A program made the position numbers and the translations under genes. DNA of 64,000 bases from Coptis chinensis (taxonomy: Eukaryota; Streptophyta; Magnoliopsida; Ranunculales; Ranunculaceae): assembly GCA_015680905.1 (NCBI GenBank), contig CM027377.1:89383001-89447000 (forward strand). The letters are read 5' to 3'. This document shows, one piece after another, positions 33,690 to 45,653 of this stretch. The notes beneath the pieces are model-generated. The model was not told the DNA's origin, made no database searches, and saw only the letters and a list, made by a program, of their open reading frames with translations. Every line of letters begins with the position of its first letter. The stretch's first letter is position 1.

Positions 33690-36114
33690 GCATGATTTAA
33701 TGGCAGCAATCTCTATGGCAACAAATTGAGTGGAGGTATCCCACCTGTTTTTGAAAGACTTGAGAACATGATGTCCTTGTGAGTCCCTGTTATTCAACAA
33801 TTTTTAAGTAGTTCGAATGTTATCCTTTTAATGTACCGCCCTTTTTTTTCGTTGTGGTTGTATGTCTCAGCCATCCTACAAATGCATGCATTGTGTAAAT
33901 GATAGGGAAAAAAAGAAAATTGAGAATTAGCATGTTGACTATTTTATTATGTTCAAAGAAAAACTCTCTTTTTGCTCTAAGTTCATCATATACTTTCATG
34001 GACAATATGGTAGCTTATGGGTATGTGTTGTTCTTCTTGAACCCACACGGAATCTTTAGTCCAACAATCTCAAAGGCCCTATCCCTATAAAACTATCACG
34101 GATTGGCAATTTAGATACTTTGTAAGTACCATCAAACCAAAGAAGTTTTTTTTTATCAGCCCTAGAATGTTTATTTCATTAGTTTCTTTTCCTCAGGGAT
34201 CTATCAAATAACAAGATTTCTGGCTCCATTCCTTCTTCTGTTGGTGATTTGGAACATCTTTTGAAACTGTTAAGTTCTACTATCTGGTGCCTTTCCATCT
34301 CCATTTTTCTTCTTTATAGAGTTATAGCTAATGCCTTGTATGTTTATCCACTAGAATTCTTAGCAAGAACAGATTGACTGGTTACATTCCGGCAGAGTTT
34401 GGAAATCTGAGAAGTGTTATGGAGATGTAAGGAACCTCCAGTTTTTCCTATTTTATTACATTAACATACATGTGTAATGTTTCTGAACCAATCTAACTAT
34501 GCTATTATATTGTAAAGACCTGTCAGAAAATCAACTCTATGGTCAAATTCCTCAGGAACTCGATCGACTCTGAGAATTTGTTTTCACTGTGAGTTATACT
34601 TCTGATGTTTAATATTAGAGAATGAATCCCGAATTCAGCCTCTCGAGGGAAGAACCTCAGGTTTTAGACTTTTAGGACATTGGCTCTGTGACCAATCAAT
34701 ATAAACCAAAATTGATGTTGACGACGAGGGCAGTTTGATTGTCTCTTCTTCTCCCAGAGAAATGTCAATGCATTCACTGTTTTCATCCACCAACTGTAGA
34801 GGCAAAATAGTTGCTTGCACTACTTTCAAAATATTATGAACTTTATCATTGGAATCTAATAATGTTGAATCTGGTTGTATCAAAGCATTATCAATAAATA
34901 TGCAGCCTATATGACACAGAAAGAGATATGCACTGGACTTACTTTTCTTCACGGCGATGTATCAACTGAAGAAATATTGTGTTCTTCTCTAACTTGGGTA
35001 TCTTATACACAGCAATGTGATCATCATCTTTTATGGTGGATAACAACATTAGAGGGTCCTCTAGAAACCGAGTAACCAAGTGGCCTCGTGTTCATCATCT
35101 TTTATGGTGGATAACAACATTACAGGGTCCTCTAACTTGCCTTCATGACACATTGGCTCTGTGACTTTAACTGGAGACCTTCTTTCACTTGTGGAGAACA
35201 ACAATTTAACTGGATACCTTCTTTCACTTGTCAACTGCTTCAGTCTAAATGTTCTGTAAGTTATCTTTTTGTCTGGGAACTCTATCAAATTTATTATTAG
35301 GTTGATTATAGGTGAAAATTGCAGTCCTCATAGTATCTTATTTGCATATAAGCAGAAATGTGTCATACAACAACTTAGTTGGTGATATTCCTTTGGGAAA
35401 AAAGTTTTCAATGTTTCCTCCAAGCAGGTGACTGATTGTAAACATTTTTTCCTGGTGGGAGAGCTAACCACTTCAGCTTTCTTGACATAGATGGTTATGA
35501 TTTCGTATTTTGGGTGGACTGTCTTCTCTGCAGCTTTGTTGGAAATCCTGGGCTTTGCGGTCCTTGGGTTGATTCTCTTTGCCACAATTCTCACTCTCCT
35601 GAACGAGGTACACATAAGTTCTTAGACGGATCTTTCTACTGTCACTATTCTCCAATTCTTTGCTCGTTGTAACAAATCTGTGTGGTAATTATGCACATAA
35701 ATATCATTTTGGCTGCATGTCGAAATCTGAAATTTGTCAAAATTTAATTGAATGGGCACCACACGGGACCTATTGTTTCCTTATTCCTGTAAATGGCTGC
35801 TATATCGTCTAAGATTATTCACTTCATGAACATGCCCTTTCAGAGTCGTCCCCACTTTCTAAAAACCATATCATCGAACTCATTCATTTTCTTGAAAACC
35901 AAAATTAATGTGGTTATATTTGCGTTTAATTGTTTTTTTTAGTTCTTGGTAATTTCATTATTTTCCTCCAATGTGGTCTTTGCATCCTCAATATCTAAAG
36001 CAACTATCCTAGGAATTGCTTTAGGTGGACTGGTCATCCTTCTCATGATCATAGTGGCAGCATGCAGACCACACAATCCACCTCCATTTTCTGAAAGAAC
36101 TCTGAATAAACCAG
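33690..36114 (+). pseudogene. ERECTA-family LRR receptor kinase fragment with introns kept
   Basis: A series of exons with intron borders encodes the last LRRs and the membrane region of an ERECTA/ERL-type receptor: GNKLSGGIPP (to about 33,780), NNLKGPIPIKLSRIGNLDTL (34,060-34,121), LSNNKISGSIPSSVGDLEHL (34,197-34,268, 72 bp), LSKNRLTGYIPAEFGNLRSV (34,355-34,426, 72 bp), LSENQLYGQIPQEL (34,518-34,588, one base short), ENNNLTGYLLSLVNC (about 35,193-35,257), NVSYNNLVGDIP (35,356-35,427, 72 bp), FVGNPGLCGPW (35,534-35,607) and the transmembrane exon ILGIALGGLVILLMIIVAAC, RPHNPPPF (to 36,114). The 72-bp LRR exons match the known gene style. The kinase domain and N-terminus are absent. A reversed foreign piece interrupts at 34,615-35,165. 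Confidence 0.85.
34640..35290 (-). pseudogene. Reversed gene fragment resembling a plant ubiquitin-specific protease
   Basis: On the minus strand: LEDPVMLLSTIKDDEH (about 35,120), a second diverged copy LEDPLMLLSTIKDDDHIAVY (about 35,060), FLQLIHRREE, then after a frame change FGTPL-less sequence and ILPLQLVDENSECIDISLGE, EETIKLPSSSTSILVYIDWS (34,815-34,700). This order recalls the segment of UBP5/8-11-type plant ubiquitin proteases within the catalytic region; no catalytic Cys or His box is included. The piece lies inside an intron position of the ERECTA-like fragment and is flanked by ACATTGGCTCTGTGAC at both ends. Identification is by memory of motif style only. Confidence 0.45.
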
Positions 36115-36390
36115 GTGCGTCCCCACTCCATATCTACCCGATAACAATCAATTCCATAATATCTGAAATATCCTGTTCACAAAAGCGTGGGGATTTTGCT
36201 CATGTATTTGCTATAGACATTTGTTTTTGTTTTCTAAACTTGAAACTAGTCGTGCAATGATTGTCAACTTGAATGTTGAGGTTTCCATTTGACATTCACT
36301 GTTGACATGAGTTGGATGCCCCATTGGCCCATTGTTTAATATGGTATAATAGCAGACTATTGTTGTGTAGTGGCCTGGGCAGAAGGGTCA
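36115..36390 (+). other. Intron-like or junction DNA between ERECTA-like and SLU7-like pieces
   Basis: No exon recognised. The ERECTA-like gene should continue into its juxtamembrane exon here but does not. Confidence 0.5.
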
Positions 36391-36399
36391 GGGCTGGAC

Positions 36400-37173
36400 T
36401 TCTGGACTTAGGACAAAGTGAGAAACAAGTTAAATATGATCGTGCTGGTAGAGTGATTAAAGGCTAGGTAAGTTGTTTAAAATTTATTCATGTATATGTT
36501 CATTGGGTCCCTTGTTTGATTGCCGAGCCTTAATGTTTGGAAACCCCTTTTAGTCTTCAACAACACTTTTCATTCCCGCTTCAATTTGGATGGCATCTTT
36601 TTTGGCAAATTAAACTTCTATAGATGGGTATATCTGTCTTAGTTCACTTATTCACTTAAGCTGCAGACTAGCAGAGCTTGGCACTCTGCGGTCAATGTAG
36701 TCTGATGGGTCTCAACTCTCAAGTTCCATTCATTGGACAGTATGAAATAGTTGAAATGGTCAACTTGAGTTCTCAGTTGTCTACTTAGGTGATCTATGGT
36801 TTCCAAGTTTTTTGGTCCCTTTTAGATTCGCTTGCCTTAAATATGATGTGCAGTTAGATTATGATCCTGGCTCTATATTTAGTGATTTTAAATCCTTTTA
36901 TGGATTAATGCCCCTTAATCTGTTTTAGGGCTATCAGTCTATCATTTGTAACAACTCTGATATTTCTCATATTTCGGTTTTTTTCTAAATTTTGATGATT
37001 TTGAGATGTAGTTTGTTCTCACATATATATGGAATTTCTTTGGAGACAAAGACTTTTACAAGAAGTATAAGGAGAATGTCTATATTAACAACCATACATG
37101 TGTATGGGGTTCTTGGTGGAAAGATCATCGATGGGGTTACAAATGCTGCAAAACAAATAATCAAGAACAGCTT
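36400..37173 (+). pseudogene. Fragment of pre-mRNA splicing factor SLU7 gene
   Basis: Exon-like piece 1 (about 36,405-36,466) reads LDLGQSEKQVKYDRAGRVIK, ending near a GT-rich border. Piece 2 (about 37,060-37,172) reads [20 protein letters not shown], then [14 protein letters not shown]7 has YDRAGR.IKG followed by Y.E.VYINNHT.VWGSWW and a zinc-knuckle-type W.Y.CC segment, in this order. SLU7 acts in 3' splice-site choice. About 570 bp lie between the pieces, longer than the few residues separating them in the protein, so an intron is likely kept. The LTR of P2 starts four bases after the last recognisable codons and cuts the fragment. Confidence 0.75.
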
Positions 37174-37176
37174 TCT

Positions 37177-38674
37177 TGATAAGAGCCTAAAAATCAGTAG
37201 TTTTAACCACAGAATCATACTTTTAGACCAATTATGTGAGTAATAATTATGAGTTAATACTGATTTTGTTTTTATGCATTTCAGGCTTCAAAGTCCATTA
37301 TGTGCAGAAATGTGCCACTTTTAGCGAGAAAAGGAGCAAAAGGAGTTCAATTAAAGGCCAAGATTCAAGAAGACAAAGCCTTTGTAAAGCCCGGTCAAAA
37401 GCTGAAAAGTCGACGCCGGGCGTAAAACAACACACAAAGTCAATAGAACTTCCGAAGGCCGTATCTTTGGACTCAGACCTCGGAATTGGGCCTACCTTAT
37501 GTCAAAACGACCGGCTCGGAAAGAGATTTCCAATGGTCTAAGCCTTGACCCAATCAGAGGAGTAGAAGTAGACAAAAAGTCTGTTGAAGCCAACTGCAGC
37601 TGAAGAGGCCTTTTTGGACTGAAAGAATTTTGTTTTGGGCCAGAGAATATCTGGCCCAAAACATGGCTCCATGCCCATCCACGATTTTTGGATCTGAAAG
37701 TATAAAAACAAGAGCTTGACTCTTTGTTAATGGTAGATAGTTAGGTTAGAAAATAAATTAGGTTAGAATAAGAAAAGTAGTCATTAAACCTTAGTTCTAG
37801 ATCTAGTTTTAGATTAATTAATTAGTTTGTATTCTTGCCCTAAATTCAGTATTAAACTATTGTTATTGCTATTCATTAGATTAATAAAATAGTGTTCTTG
37901 ATAATCTAGTTTCATTTCCATTAATTGTTTAGTTTCAATTCTTAGATTCAATTACTTGTCATTATTAGTTTCAATTAATTCTTGCATGATTAGTTTCCAA
38001 TTGAGTTTTAAATAAGCAAAGTTCAAATCTTTATATCATGTCTTGTTTAGATTCCATTGGGAATGATAGTGTGATGATTCTCGGCTAAACCTCCATTAGA
38101 GGGGGTTGAGAAGCCTTGATGAAAGCTTGATTCTGATTATCGTAGAGTCGTCGTAATTTCCTTTCCACTCTAGAAATGACTAGTTCACCATGAGAATGGG
38201 TGTAATCGTTCACATGCTAGTTATGAATTGGTAGAAATGCCATGTGTAATTAGGGATTAGGAGTAACCAGATTGTTCTGCTAAGCAGTTCAATTCGGATT
38301 ACTGACGATTAAATGGATAGTGGATTAAGTTGAGCTAAGGTGGAATCAATCCCCTCTAACTCCTTATCATAGAATCGACGTAGTATTCCCATAGTTGTTT
38401 AAATAGTCGACTAGTTGCATCTTGTGGGTAGTTGCATCATAGTCTAGTTATCATTTCGTAAATCTCTCATTAGACTTTAGTTAAGATTACTTATACGTAG
38501 AGAACACAGCATGCGGAAGGACTAGGAGTGGAACGAATCATCTACTCCACTATATCTCATAGGATTGAGAGTAGAAATCTTTGATAAATATAGGCACGTA
38601 TTTAGTTTTAGTTTACTTACGTTTTGAGTTTTATCGTTCATTTCATAGGTAAACTATCTTTTTATGATTTATCA
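37177..38674 (+). repeat. 5' LTR of P2, with ~130-bp extra segment
   Basis: Starts TGATAAGAGCC and ends TTATCA. At 1,498 bp it is longer than the other four copies (1,361-1,377 bp). The extra material lies at about 37,340-37,460, between AGGAGCAAAA and AGAACTTCCGAA, and includes AAGCCCGGTCAAAAGCTG. Confidence 0.85.
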
Positions 38675-38676
38675 AA

Positions 38677-38689
38677 TGGCGCCGCTGCC
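38677..38689 (+). promoter_or_regulatory. Primer binding site of P2 (tRNA-Asp type)
   Basis: TGGCGCCGCTGCC, two bases after the LTR, matches the complement of the plant tRNA-Asp 3' end at 12 of 13 positions. Confidence 0.75.
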
Positions 38690-39224
38690 ATCTTAGTTTC
38701 ACTTTCGCATTGTTTTCATAGTATAAGTACTCTTCTTAAAGTCCCATTTCACCCACCCACCCTTGTTCGATTCTAACTGTGGTTGTCTTTTTCAGCATTA
38801 AACTTCCTCGAACAAAAAAATAAAAAATTGCCGACGGGCGCACTCGCTTGAAAGGAGCGACACATGTCTTTGAAGTTATTGATCTTTGAAGCACCCACCC
38901 AAACCGAAAAGCGACCAGCTCAAACACTATAACTCGAAGTTTAAGTTAAGCGTGACCAGCGCCCAAAGTGAGCGCACCCGCGTGCGAGCTGAATTTTGCG
39001 GATTTCCACGGGTTTGATTCGAACCCGATTTTTCAAAGTTTTTCGGTGTTCTAACTTGTTATATACATCAACACGCCAAACAAGACGCTATTCATAAGCG
39101 AAGCAAGGACGCAATCAGGTATTCCTTTCTTCCACACCTCACATCTCCTGTTAGAGGTTTAAACTAGTATATCAGGATTGTTTGGAGTGTTGACGTATTT
39201 GGTTAAGTTTGGTCTTAACCTTGT
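38690..39224 (+). other. gag leader of P2
   Basis: Noncoding. It holds GC-rich modules such as GAGCGACA, GCGACCAGC, GCGTGACCAGCGCCC and GAGCGCACCCGCGTGCGAGC (38,840-39,000) amid AT-rich DNA. Then comes GACGCTATTCATAAGCGAAGC (as two parts, GACGCTATTC and ATAAGCGAAGC), common to all leaders in the family. Confidence 0.6.
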
Positions 39225-40990
39225 ATGAGATTAAGGTCTGGTCGAACAAAAACACCTAACATAATTACACGGCAACATCAACAAGCATGCCTATCTAGTA
39301 TACCACTCACTACATCTCTAGCTACTATTTCACACACACCACCTGATATAATGCCTGGAGAAGGAGAGACTCCTCTCTCTGACTTCTACAAAGCCTTGAG
39401 CGATAGCCCCAAATCTTGCATCGTTCTAGCAGACCCAGTGGGGGATTTCCGAATTCCCCCAAATATTTTTAATTTGTTACCCGTTTTTCATGGTTTAGAC
39501 CATGAAAAACCTTATCAGCACATGCGTAAGATTGAACAAGTCATAACAACATTCCACCATCCTACGATTGGTGCGGAACAAATTAAACTAAGGGTATTCC
39601 CTTTCACCTTAGCCTATAAGGCGGCGTCTTGGTTAACTGCCCAAGCGCCTAATTCTGTGGACTCATGGGCTAAACTTGTTCAGCTGTTTATGGAACATTT
39701 TTACCCACCCCTAAAGACGGATGAGATGCTTTCCAAGATTCATTTCTTTTGACAAAATCCTCATGAATCATTTTTAGAGGCTTGGAATCGTTTCACCGAT
39801 CTCCTTATAGAGTGTCCACATCATAACCTAGCGAAAGACACGTTAGTTCGTGCCTTTTTCAAAGGACTTCTACACAACCATAAAGAAGTCCTTGACATAA
39901 TGAATGGGGGTAGTTTCTAAAGTAAAGGAGCCTCGGAGGCTTATAAATTTTTAGAGGATCAAACTAAGCGAAATAACAACTGGGGGGGGTAGTGATGATA
40001 TCCACCGCTCCGCTAGTTTCTTCTAATACAGTTAAGGCCGCCGGTATGTTTGAAATTAAACACGATCCCAAGCTTAAAACTCTAATCGAATCACTCACTA
40101 AAAAGGTAGAGGCCATTTCTGTTCAACAAAAGCCTATCCCCGTCATGAATGTAAATTCAAATCCATGTAGTTTCATTTGGAGCCCCGAAAGCATCCCGAC
40201 TTCCATCGTCCCATAGGCTATGAACGGACTTATTCCATTAATAGTGAACCTAACGCCTTGGAGACAAAATCCCAACTTCGGTTGGAGAAATAACCAACAC
40301 GCCACACCTCCAGTAGTACAATAATCAATATGTTAGGCCAACGACGGTTTATCCAAGCTCCACCACGACAAGGATGGTCGGGGTAATTTTAATAATTATA
40401 ACAACCAAGTGCAATCTCGACAAGGTCAAGTACAAGGTCAAAGTAGTTATAATAATTATAATGCTAATAGAGGTATCGTTTCGGTAAATAATAACTATCA
40501 AAATCCACCCATAAATAATTCACGCGAGATAGTCCCAGTCACACCACCCGTGACTACTACACCCACACAACCGGATCGTCTTGACACCTTCATACAAGTG
40601 AGCCAAATACTTTTCCAAACCATGGCTCAATCTAACCAATAGCTTCTACAATCCGTTAATAATTTAAGCCAACAGTTGGCCCAAGATAAAGCCCAACCCA
40701 AAGGTGTGTTTCCAGGTCACGCAATACCTAATCCTAAAATAACAAACACATCCTTTGAGGTAACCGATAATACTAGTAATGAATATGAAAATGTAGGTGA
40801 GCTAAATGCCATCACCACTCTCCGCTTCGCGAGAGTGGTTGATAACAAAGTAACTATGCCTATAGTTACCCCACCAAGAGCTAACTACACCGCTATTTTA
40901 CTAGATACCTAAATAGAAACCAAGAGCCTACCGCTGTAGAGGTACCAGTTACAACACAACCTAAGAAACAGAAAGCCATGGTTAAACATC
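39225..40990 (+). pseudogene. gag of P2, frameshifted
   Basis: Starts MRLRSGRTKTPNI at 39,225. The first 175 residues are open (SDFYKALSDSPKSCIVLADP, FHGLDHEKPYQHMRKIEQ, EQIKLRVFPFTLAYKAASW), as in the retrotransposon gag domain, ending at a frameshift near 39,750. Later parts appear in other frames: the FEIKHDPKLKTLIESLTKKV helix and the knuckle region CSFIWSPES, where the second Cys and the His are lost. There is then an Asn/Tyr/Gln-rich stretch, PTQPDRLDTFIQVSQ, and a Lys-rich end. P3 keeps the knuckle intact. Confidence 0.8.
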
Positions 40991-40993
40991 CAG

Positions 40994-41504
40994 GTGATAC
41001 CATTGCTAAATATAGACAAAAACCACCGTTTCCACAAAAAATTAGCCATGTTAACTAGGGATACAAATTATGAGGAGATTAGGGACATTTTCAAGAATCT
41101 AACTATAAACCTTCCCTTCCTCGAAGCTATTAAACAGCTACCACACCATGCTAAGTTTCTTAAGGAGTTGTGTACTACTAGGCGTAAGACCAATATACCA
41201 AAAGACGCCTTTTTAACAGAACAATTCCCAAGTCTATCTAAACATAATGGGATTGTTAAGTACAAGGACCCCGGGTCATCCCTTCAGACAATGCACCTTA
41301 GGAGATTCCTATCTGACGACCACAAGTTATTAGACACGGGGGCTAGTGTTAACTTACTCCCGTTTTATTTGTATAGACAAATAGGTCTAGACGAGATGCA
41401 ACCCACTAAAATGACGTTGCAATTAGCTGATCGGTCTATTAAGTATCCTAAGGGTGTGGTCGAAAATGTGTTGGTAAAAGTTCAGGATTTCTACTATCCG
41501 GCTG
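40994..41504 (+). pseudogene. Protease of P2, split by element M
   Basis: LTRDTNYEEIRDIFKNLTIN (from about 41,048) leads to LLDTGASVNLLPFYLYRQIG, the aspartic protease active site (Asp-Thr-Gly). It continues to YPKGVVENVLVKVQDFYYP at 41,490. The frame then enters element M at 41,505 and resumes at 53,961 with VILDTKVANDSSPIIL, the usual end of this protease. The insertion removes the C-terminal strand. Confidence 0.85.
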
Positions 41505-42866
41505 TGATAAATGATGAAATGTATAGTCTACCTACGAAATGAACGATGAATTCAATCCGTAAGTAAACTAAAACTATTCTTTTACACTCAATTATCAAAG
41601 CTTCTACTCTCGATGCAAATTACACTTAGTGGAGTAAGAAGTTCGTTCCACTCCTAGTTCCCTAGCATGGATTGTTTTCTAAGTCTAAGAAATCAGTCTT
41701 AAGTCAATGAGAGCTTTACGGGGGAATTAGACTAAGATGCAACTACCCACCTAAATGCAACTAGTCGACATCGACAACTAAGGGAATGCTACGTTGATTC
41801 GATGATAAGGAGTTAGAGGGGATTGATTCCACCTTAACTCAACTTAATCCACTAGCGGCGAAGTCGTTAAATCTGAATCCGAATTGAACTGCTACGAGAA
41901 CAATCGGTTCTTCCTAATCCCTAATTACACATGGCATTTCTACCAATTAATAATTAGCATGAGAACGATTAAACCCATTCTCATGGTGAACTAAACGTTT
42001 CTAGAGTGGAAAGGAAATTACGACAATCTCCGATAATTGGAATCAAGCTTTCATCAAGGTTTCTCAACCCCCTCTAATGGAGGTTTAGCCTTGAATCATT
42101 CCGCAATCATTTCCATTTAAATTAAATCTAAAAATAATATAAAGCATTGAAATTTACTTAATTTAAACAATAATGAAATCTAATTTAATGACTAAAATGA
42201 AATAAGACAGGAATTGAAATTAGATCTAGAATTGGAAATGACAAAATCGAAATTGATAAAGAATACTACTTTATTTATCTAATCAAATTGAAGAACAAGA
42301 TTCAAAGGTTTAATCTACTACAATGAATTGAAACTAATTAAACTAAGTTCTAAAACTAATTAATGGAGGCTAACTAATCTAGGTCTAATTATCTACCTAA
42401 CCTAACTGCCATTAACAAAGAGCTAAGCTTTTGTTTTTATACATTCAGATCCAAAAATCGTGCATGGGCTTGGAGCCATGTTTTGGGCCAGAGAATCGCC
42501 CAAAACCCAATTCTTTTCAAATCCAAAAGGCCTCTTCAGCTGCAGTTGGCTTCCACAGACTTTTCGTCCACTTTGGTCCTCTGATTGGGTCAAGGCTTGA
42601 ACCATTGCGAAGCTCTTTCCGAGCCGTCGTTTTGACATAAGTTAGGCCTCAATCCAGGTCCGAGTCCAAAGATATGGCATTCGGAAGTTCTCACTTTTTT
42701 GCTCCTTTATCTTGCTAAAGTGGCACATTTACGCACATAATGGACTTTGAAGCCCTGAAATGCATAAAACACGTAATCAAGATTAACTCTTACTTATTAT
42801 TCACATAATTGGTCTAATAGTATGATTATTAAGGGGGGTTAAAACTACAGTTTTGGGCTCTTATCA
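41505..42866 (-). repeat. 3' LTR of M
   Basis: 1,362 bp, minus-strand ends TGATAAGAGCC and TTTATCA. It is almost identical to 52,597-53,960; differences by eye are mainly short indels such as at 41,770, 41,870 and 42,630. This suggests recent insertion. Confidence 0.9.
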
Positions 42867-42890
42867 AACCACCCCAAAACAAAGATTTTG
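42867..42890 (-). promoter_or_regulatory. G-rich plus-strand primer tract next to 3' LTR of M
   Basis: On the minus strand, TTGTTTTGGGGTGGTT lies directly before the LTR start TGATAAG. This is the position of a polypurine tract, though it is G/T-rich rather than A/G-rich. Confidence 0.5.
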
Positions 42891-45055
42891 CTTGTCCTCA
42901 AGCAAAGATGAGAAATTAGAATAAGTGACCAAAAATGGAGTTCTAACTACTCTCGTTTCGCTGAGTGCGATTGCATTGACCATATGCAACAAGGCCTTAA
43001 ACCACTAGGAATTCCTAGTGGACGAGTTATAGCCTCGTGAGAGTTTTCCAGTGAAGGTACTCACAAACTTCATCTATACTACAACGACTAAGAAAATAAA
43101 ACTATTGTTTCCTTATTCATGCTCAACTATCTATACATCTCTCTAGCAATTGAATAAGAATAACCAAGTCAGAAACCTAAGCTAATATATGCATAATAAT
43201 CTATCATCTACAATAAACATATACACAATGAGTAGTACTATAAAATGTTTAGCAGGTTTGTTTCGAGAACTTCGGAATAGCCCCCAAAGTAGGTTCTCAC
43301 AATAATAGTCAAGAAACAACACTCTGATTTTTCCACTCAAGTTTCGCTACTCCAGTGTATACAGTGGGCACACTTTACCTTACAATCTCAATGACACACA
43401 GGAAGCCGGAGTCGATCAAACACATCTGCCACTTACTATCACACTAACCTATTCCTAATTGAGCTAGAGGTCTTTATTAGGTGTTACGGGGATTAGGAGA
43501 TGGTTTAAGAAGGAAGGAAATGGATATTCAAAAGGACAAGTCTGAGATAATAGAGTCTTCATATTATGTAACTAGAGAAAACCTTGTTATTTACTTTTGC
43601 TTCTACACTTTGTTTCCATCCTTAGCCATATTTTTTTTTTTTTCTTTGGCTTTTGACTCCCTTTTATTCTATTTTTGGAGTTTTTATTTTATTTCTATTT
43701 TTATTTTTCTTTTCTTTGGATGGAAACTTATTTTCTTTATTTTTCTGAAGCACTAACTAATTTTTGTTTACACAGGTTTTTCTCTTCTTCTTCCTTCGTC
43801 ATTCTATTCTCAGACTTATTCTAAATTAGGTAGGTTGATTTATTTTTTTTATTTTTTTTTTATTTTGTTTTGTTTTTGTAACAGGGTAAAGGAATTGTGG
43901 TTTATGGAAGGGCTAATGAAAGGCTCGATTAAGGCTTACTAGCGAAAAATATACTTAGGTCAGAATTTCTAGCTATATCGATCCAAAAAGGGCCTAAATT
44001 CTCGCTTAGGATATGGTTTAGTGATCAAGCAAGTGGACGTGTGATTTCTCTATCCGGATTTTACTTCTCCCTTGTGTCATTTCTCAAATGTTTCGCTCAT
44101 ATAAGGCTTTAGGCTATATTCTCACAGGATTTGTAGAATAAGTACTCTAACCTAGATTTCAGAAACTTACTGCTAACAATCATAGATACTCATGTAATAT
44201 ATTTATAGATAGATGTAAAGATTATTACCTATATATTAACCTAAGTTTCTAACAATTATTCTGACGCAACAGCTACGTGAGACTTCTAGATTGTTAAGAG
44301 CATGGAGAAAGAAACAATACCAATGTTCCTAAGTGTATAGCATAACTTATTTATTTATATTTTTGAATTTTTGAAATTTTAACTAGAAAACAAATGCATA
44401 TTATATATATTTATATCCTAGCAGATGTCTTAATTACACGCGTGTTTCTATGCCCCCAAACAAGAAGCATGCTTTGTCCTCAAAGCATTTAAATAAAGAG
44501 GGTAGGAAAAATACCATTGAAGCGCGTGAAATTCGTAAAACATCCGCAAAACAAGGTTAGAACGTACTAATATAGGAAATAAAAGCCGACGCAACTCTAT
44601 CACGAAGTTCTACCCATTATGGGGTTAACAGAATTAAATTGCTTAGGACATAAGCGGACACTATGAAAACTAAAACTTACCTCCACTCCGCCGGTATTCG
44701 CTCATCTTCGCCATCCTCCACTTCTATAAAGAAGTGAGGCTCCTTCAGCGATCTGCCATGCTATGATAATTTGCCGGCTTCACGCCATTTATCATCTATG
44801 GTTGCTAACCTATTAAGTGCCACTTGGTGGATGGGGTGTAGGGTGCAACCTCCGTGAGGTTGTATCCGCCACCCTTGCCAAGTCATTGCGGGAAAGATCG
44901 AATAATACTATTGGTGGGTCGCGACCGTGTCTACCCTAATCCAATCCGTGAAACGTGTACAAAAACAGGGAAAAAAACATAGCATAATCGTGAAATTAGA
45001 ACAGGCATAAGAAGGTACTTATGCCTCATGGTATGGGCTCGTGCTAAACTAGACA
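42891..45055 (-). other. 3' noncoding tail of M
   Basis: No coding domain. It contains T/A-rich tracts (43,630-43,890 in plus orientation) and a second TTGTTTGGGGG tract near 44,452-44,462. Part of it matches the tail at 1,340-1,622. Confidence 0.6.
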
Positions 45056-45653
45056 TCAAAGTTCGGGAAGGTCATAGAACCGGCGTCCCGTGGCTAAAAA
45101 GCAAGGAAAACGGCTGCAAGTGGCGTCATTCACGTAAGAAAACGCCATTCCCCTAAAATGTTTAGCATAATCCAAAACATAACAGTTCCTATGTTCATGG
45201 ACAAAGCCAAGAGGCAACGTTATAGTCCCCTTGGTCCTCAATCTGGAAAATGCCTGCCCCATAAGCCTCGTGCAAAGACTCATAAGTGTAGACATGCATA
45301 TTATCGACCCAATAGCACCATGGGTCTTGTATCTCAAAGCGGGCATAGCAAGTCCAAGAACAAATGCTAGCAAGAACACGGTAATTTCCATTGGTTCATC
45401 GTCAATGTTGATGGAGAACACTTGTTCTCCGTCCGGTCTCTCAAAGAAAATGCAGTTATTATAAAAATAAGATGCAAGTCTTTGGAGAATAAAGTTCAGC
45501 CGGTCTTACCATAAGAGGTTCCCGACCAACGTATGTGATCACCTCATGAAACCAAGCACCGTAAGTAGTGCTTTGGAACAAATCTTCAAAGAGACTGTTC
45601 GGTATTATTATAGGAGATGTCATCTCAAAACTACGCCTGGAACAGCAAAACAA
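45056..45653 (-). pseudogene. Athila ORF-1/env-position ORF of M
   Basis: Minus-strand pieces TSPIIIPNSLFEDLFQ, YGAWFHEV (45,653 on) and VFSINIDDEPMEITVFLLAF, VLGLAMPALRYK (45,421 on) are the counterpart of 211-984. They are joined in sequence by a CAA codon where copy 1 has TGA, but a frameshift separates the two pieces near 45,460 and others follow after MPALRY. The last piece retains YVNDATC and DLPEL. Function is unknown. Confidence 0.55.

Noticed and set aside
36361-36375. TTGTGTAGTGG as a possible right end of the first CACTA element
   Set aside because: Only the last bases fit the CACTA end, there are no subterminal repeats nearby, and the SLU7-like fragment continues across this area.
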